Assembly (NCBI RefSeq): GCF_023856365.1
Contig: NC_064548.1
Span: forward strand, 17,656,461-17,720,460
Direction: 5' to 3'
Source of the DNA: Brienomyrus brachyistius
Lineage: Eukaryota > Chordata > Actinopteri > Osteoglossiformes > Mormyridae
DNA: 64,000 nt
Part shown: in pieces, positions 63,852 through 64,000 of the stretch
Numbering within the stretch: position 1 is the first letter of the stretch
Layout of the letters: every line of letters begins with the position of its first letter
Program-made: the position numbers and the translations under genes
The notes under the pieces: model-generated
What the model was told of the DNA's origin: nothing
The model's database searches: none
The model's input: only the letters and a program-made list of their open reading frames with translations

Positions 63852-64000
63852 GTGTCAGAGTTGGTGCCCGTCTGACCTTGTCCTATGTTTCTTGTCCCCT
63901 TTTGGCCAGCAGGTGTCGCTGGTCATCTTGCTCCCCCCTCTCTGTCTTGTAGCCCTTAAGCCCCTAGTGTGTTTCTCTGCTCCCCAAGCTGCCATATCCT
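63852..64000 (+). mobile_element. LTR-like repeat, third copy, cut by the window edge
   Basis: It begins TGTCAGAGTTGGTGCCCG and contains GGCCAGCAGGTGTCGCTGG and CTGCTCCCCAAGCTGC, parallel to the copies at 48050 and 11574. Confidence 0.55.

Larger units (their letters stand above)
60710..64000. other. Interval downstream of grpr, repeats only
   Basis: It contains a decayed L2-type LINE (61380-62700) with a foldback element inside it and an LTR-like fragment at the right edge. The remaining sequence shows no exon I can support. Confidence 0.5.

Noticed and set aside
1..64000. Bacterial-type features (CRISPR arrays, operons, phage)
   Set aside because: The sequence is a vertebrate nuclear genome; its tandem repeats have no spacer-repeat structure.

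Overview
The window is nuclear DNA of a ray-finned (teleost) fish. Genes are split by GT-AG introns, and four vertebrate genes are recognisable by protein sequence. The non-coding DNA is full of fish-type repeats: tRNA-derived SINEs with TGGA/ATCC tails, L2-type LINE ends, Tc1 relics, foldback elements and CA or GT microsatellites. I cannot name the species.

Layout: (1) 1-20882 is mostly repeats and is inferred to be the large first intron of tspan7 on the minus strand. Only tspan7 coding exon 1 (20883-20963) is found. A possible terminal exon of an unidentified membrane protein lies at 3901-4014 on the minus strand. (2) About 2 kb away, head to head, rpgr runs on the plus strand from 22991 to 34111. 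I resolve 13 coding exons: an RCC1-like propeller (exons 1-10), a linker (11-12) and a long Glu/Gly/Ser-rich terminal exon equivalent to human ORF15, about 1255 aa in total. (3) 34112-43449 has no recognisable gene. (4) xk (Kx blood-group/XK family) is on the minus strand at 43450-46949, with three exons and 436 aa. (5) 46950-57206 is mostly repeats and unassigned sequence. (6) grpr, a bombesin/gastrin-releasing-peptide receptor, is on the plus strand at 57649-60709, with three exons and 361 aa. A signal-peptide-like first-exon candidate lies about 0.4 kb upstream. (7) 60710-64000 holds a decayed L2 LINE and, at the edge, part of an LTR-like repeat.

The four genes do not act in one pathway. 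RPGR acts at the ciliary gate of photoreceptors, TSPAN7 is a neuronal tetraspanin, XK is a membrane protein linked to lipid scrambling, and GRPR is a Gq-coupled peptide receptor. They are linked by history: human TSPAN7, RPGR, XK and GRPR all lie on Xp, so the window preserves a conserved block.

The most unusual structure is in rpgr. The last 24 bp of exon 4 and its 5' splice site have been amplified into a 41-bp minisatellite that presents 17 identical GTAAGTTT donor sites in a row. By reading frame, only the first can give a productive mRNA. Also notable are Ser in place of the Kell-linking Cys347 in XK, a short GRPR tail, an LTR-like repeat family carrying CTCF-like motifs, and a family of near-palindromic foldback elements.
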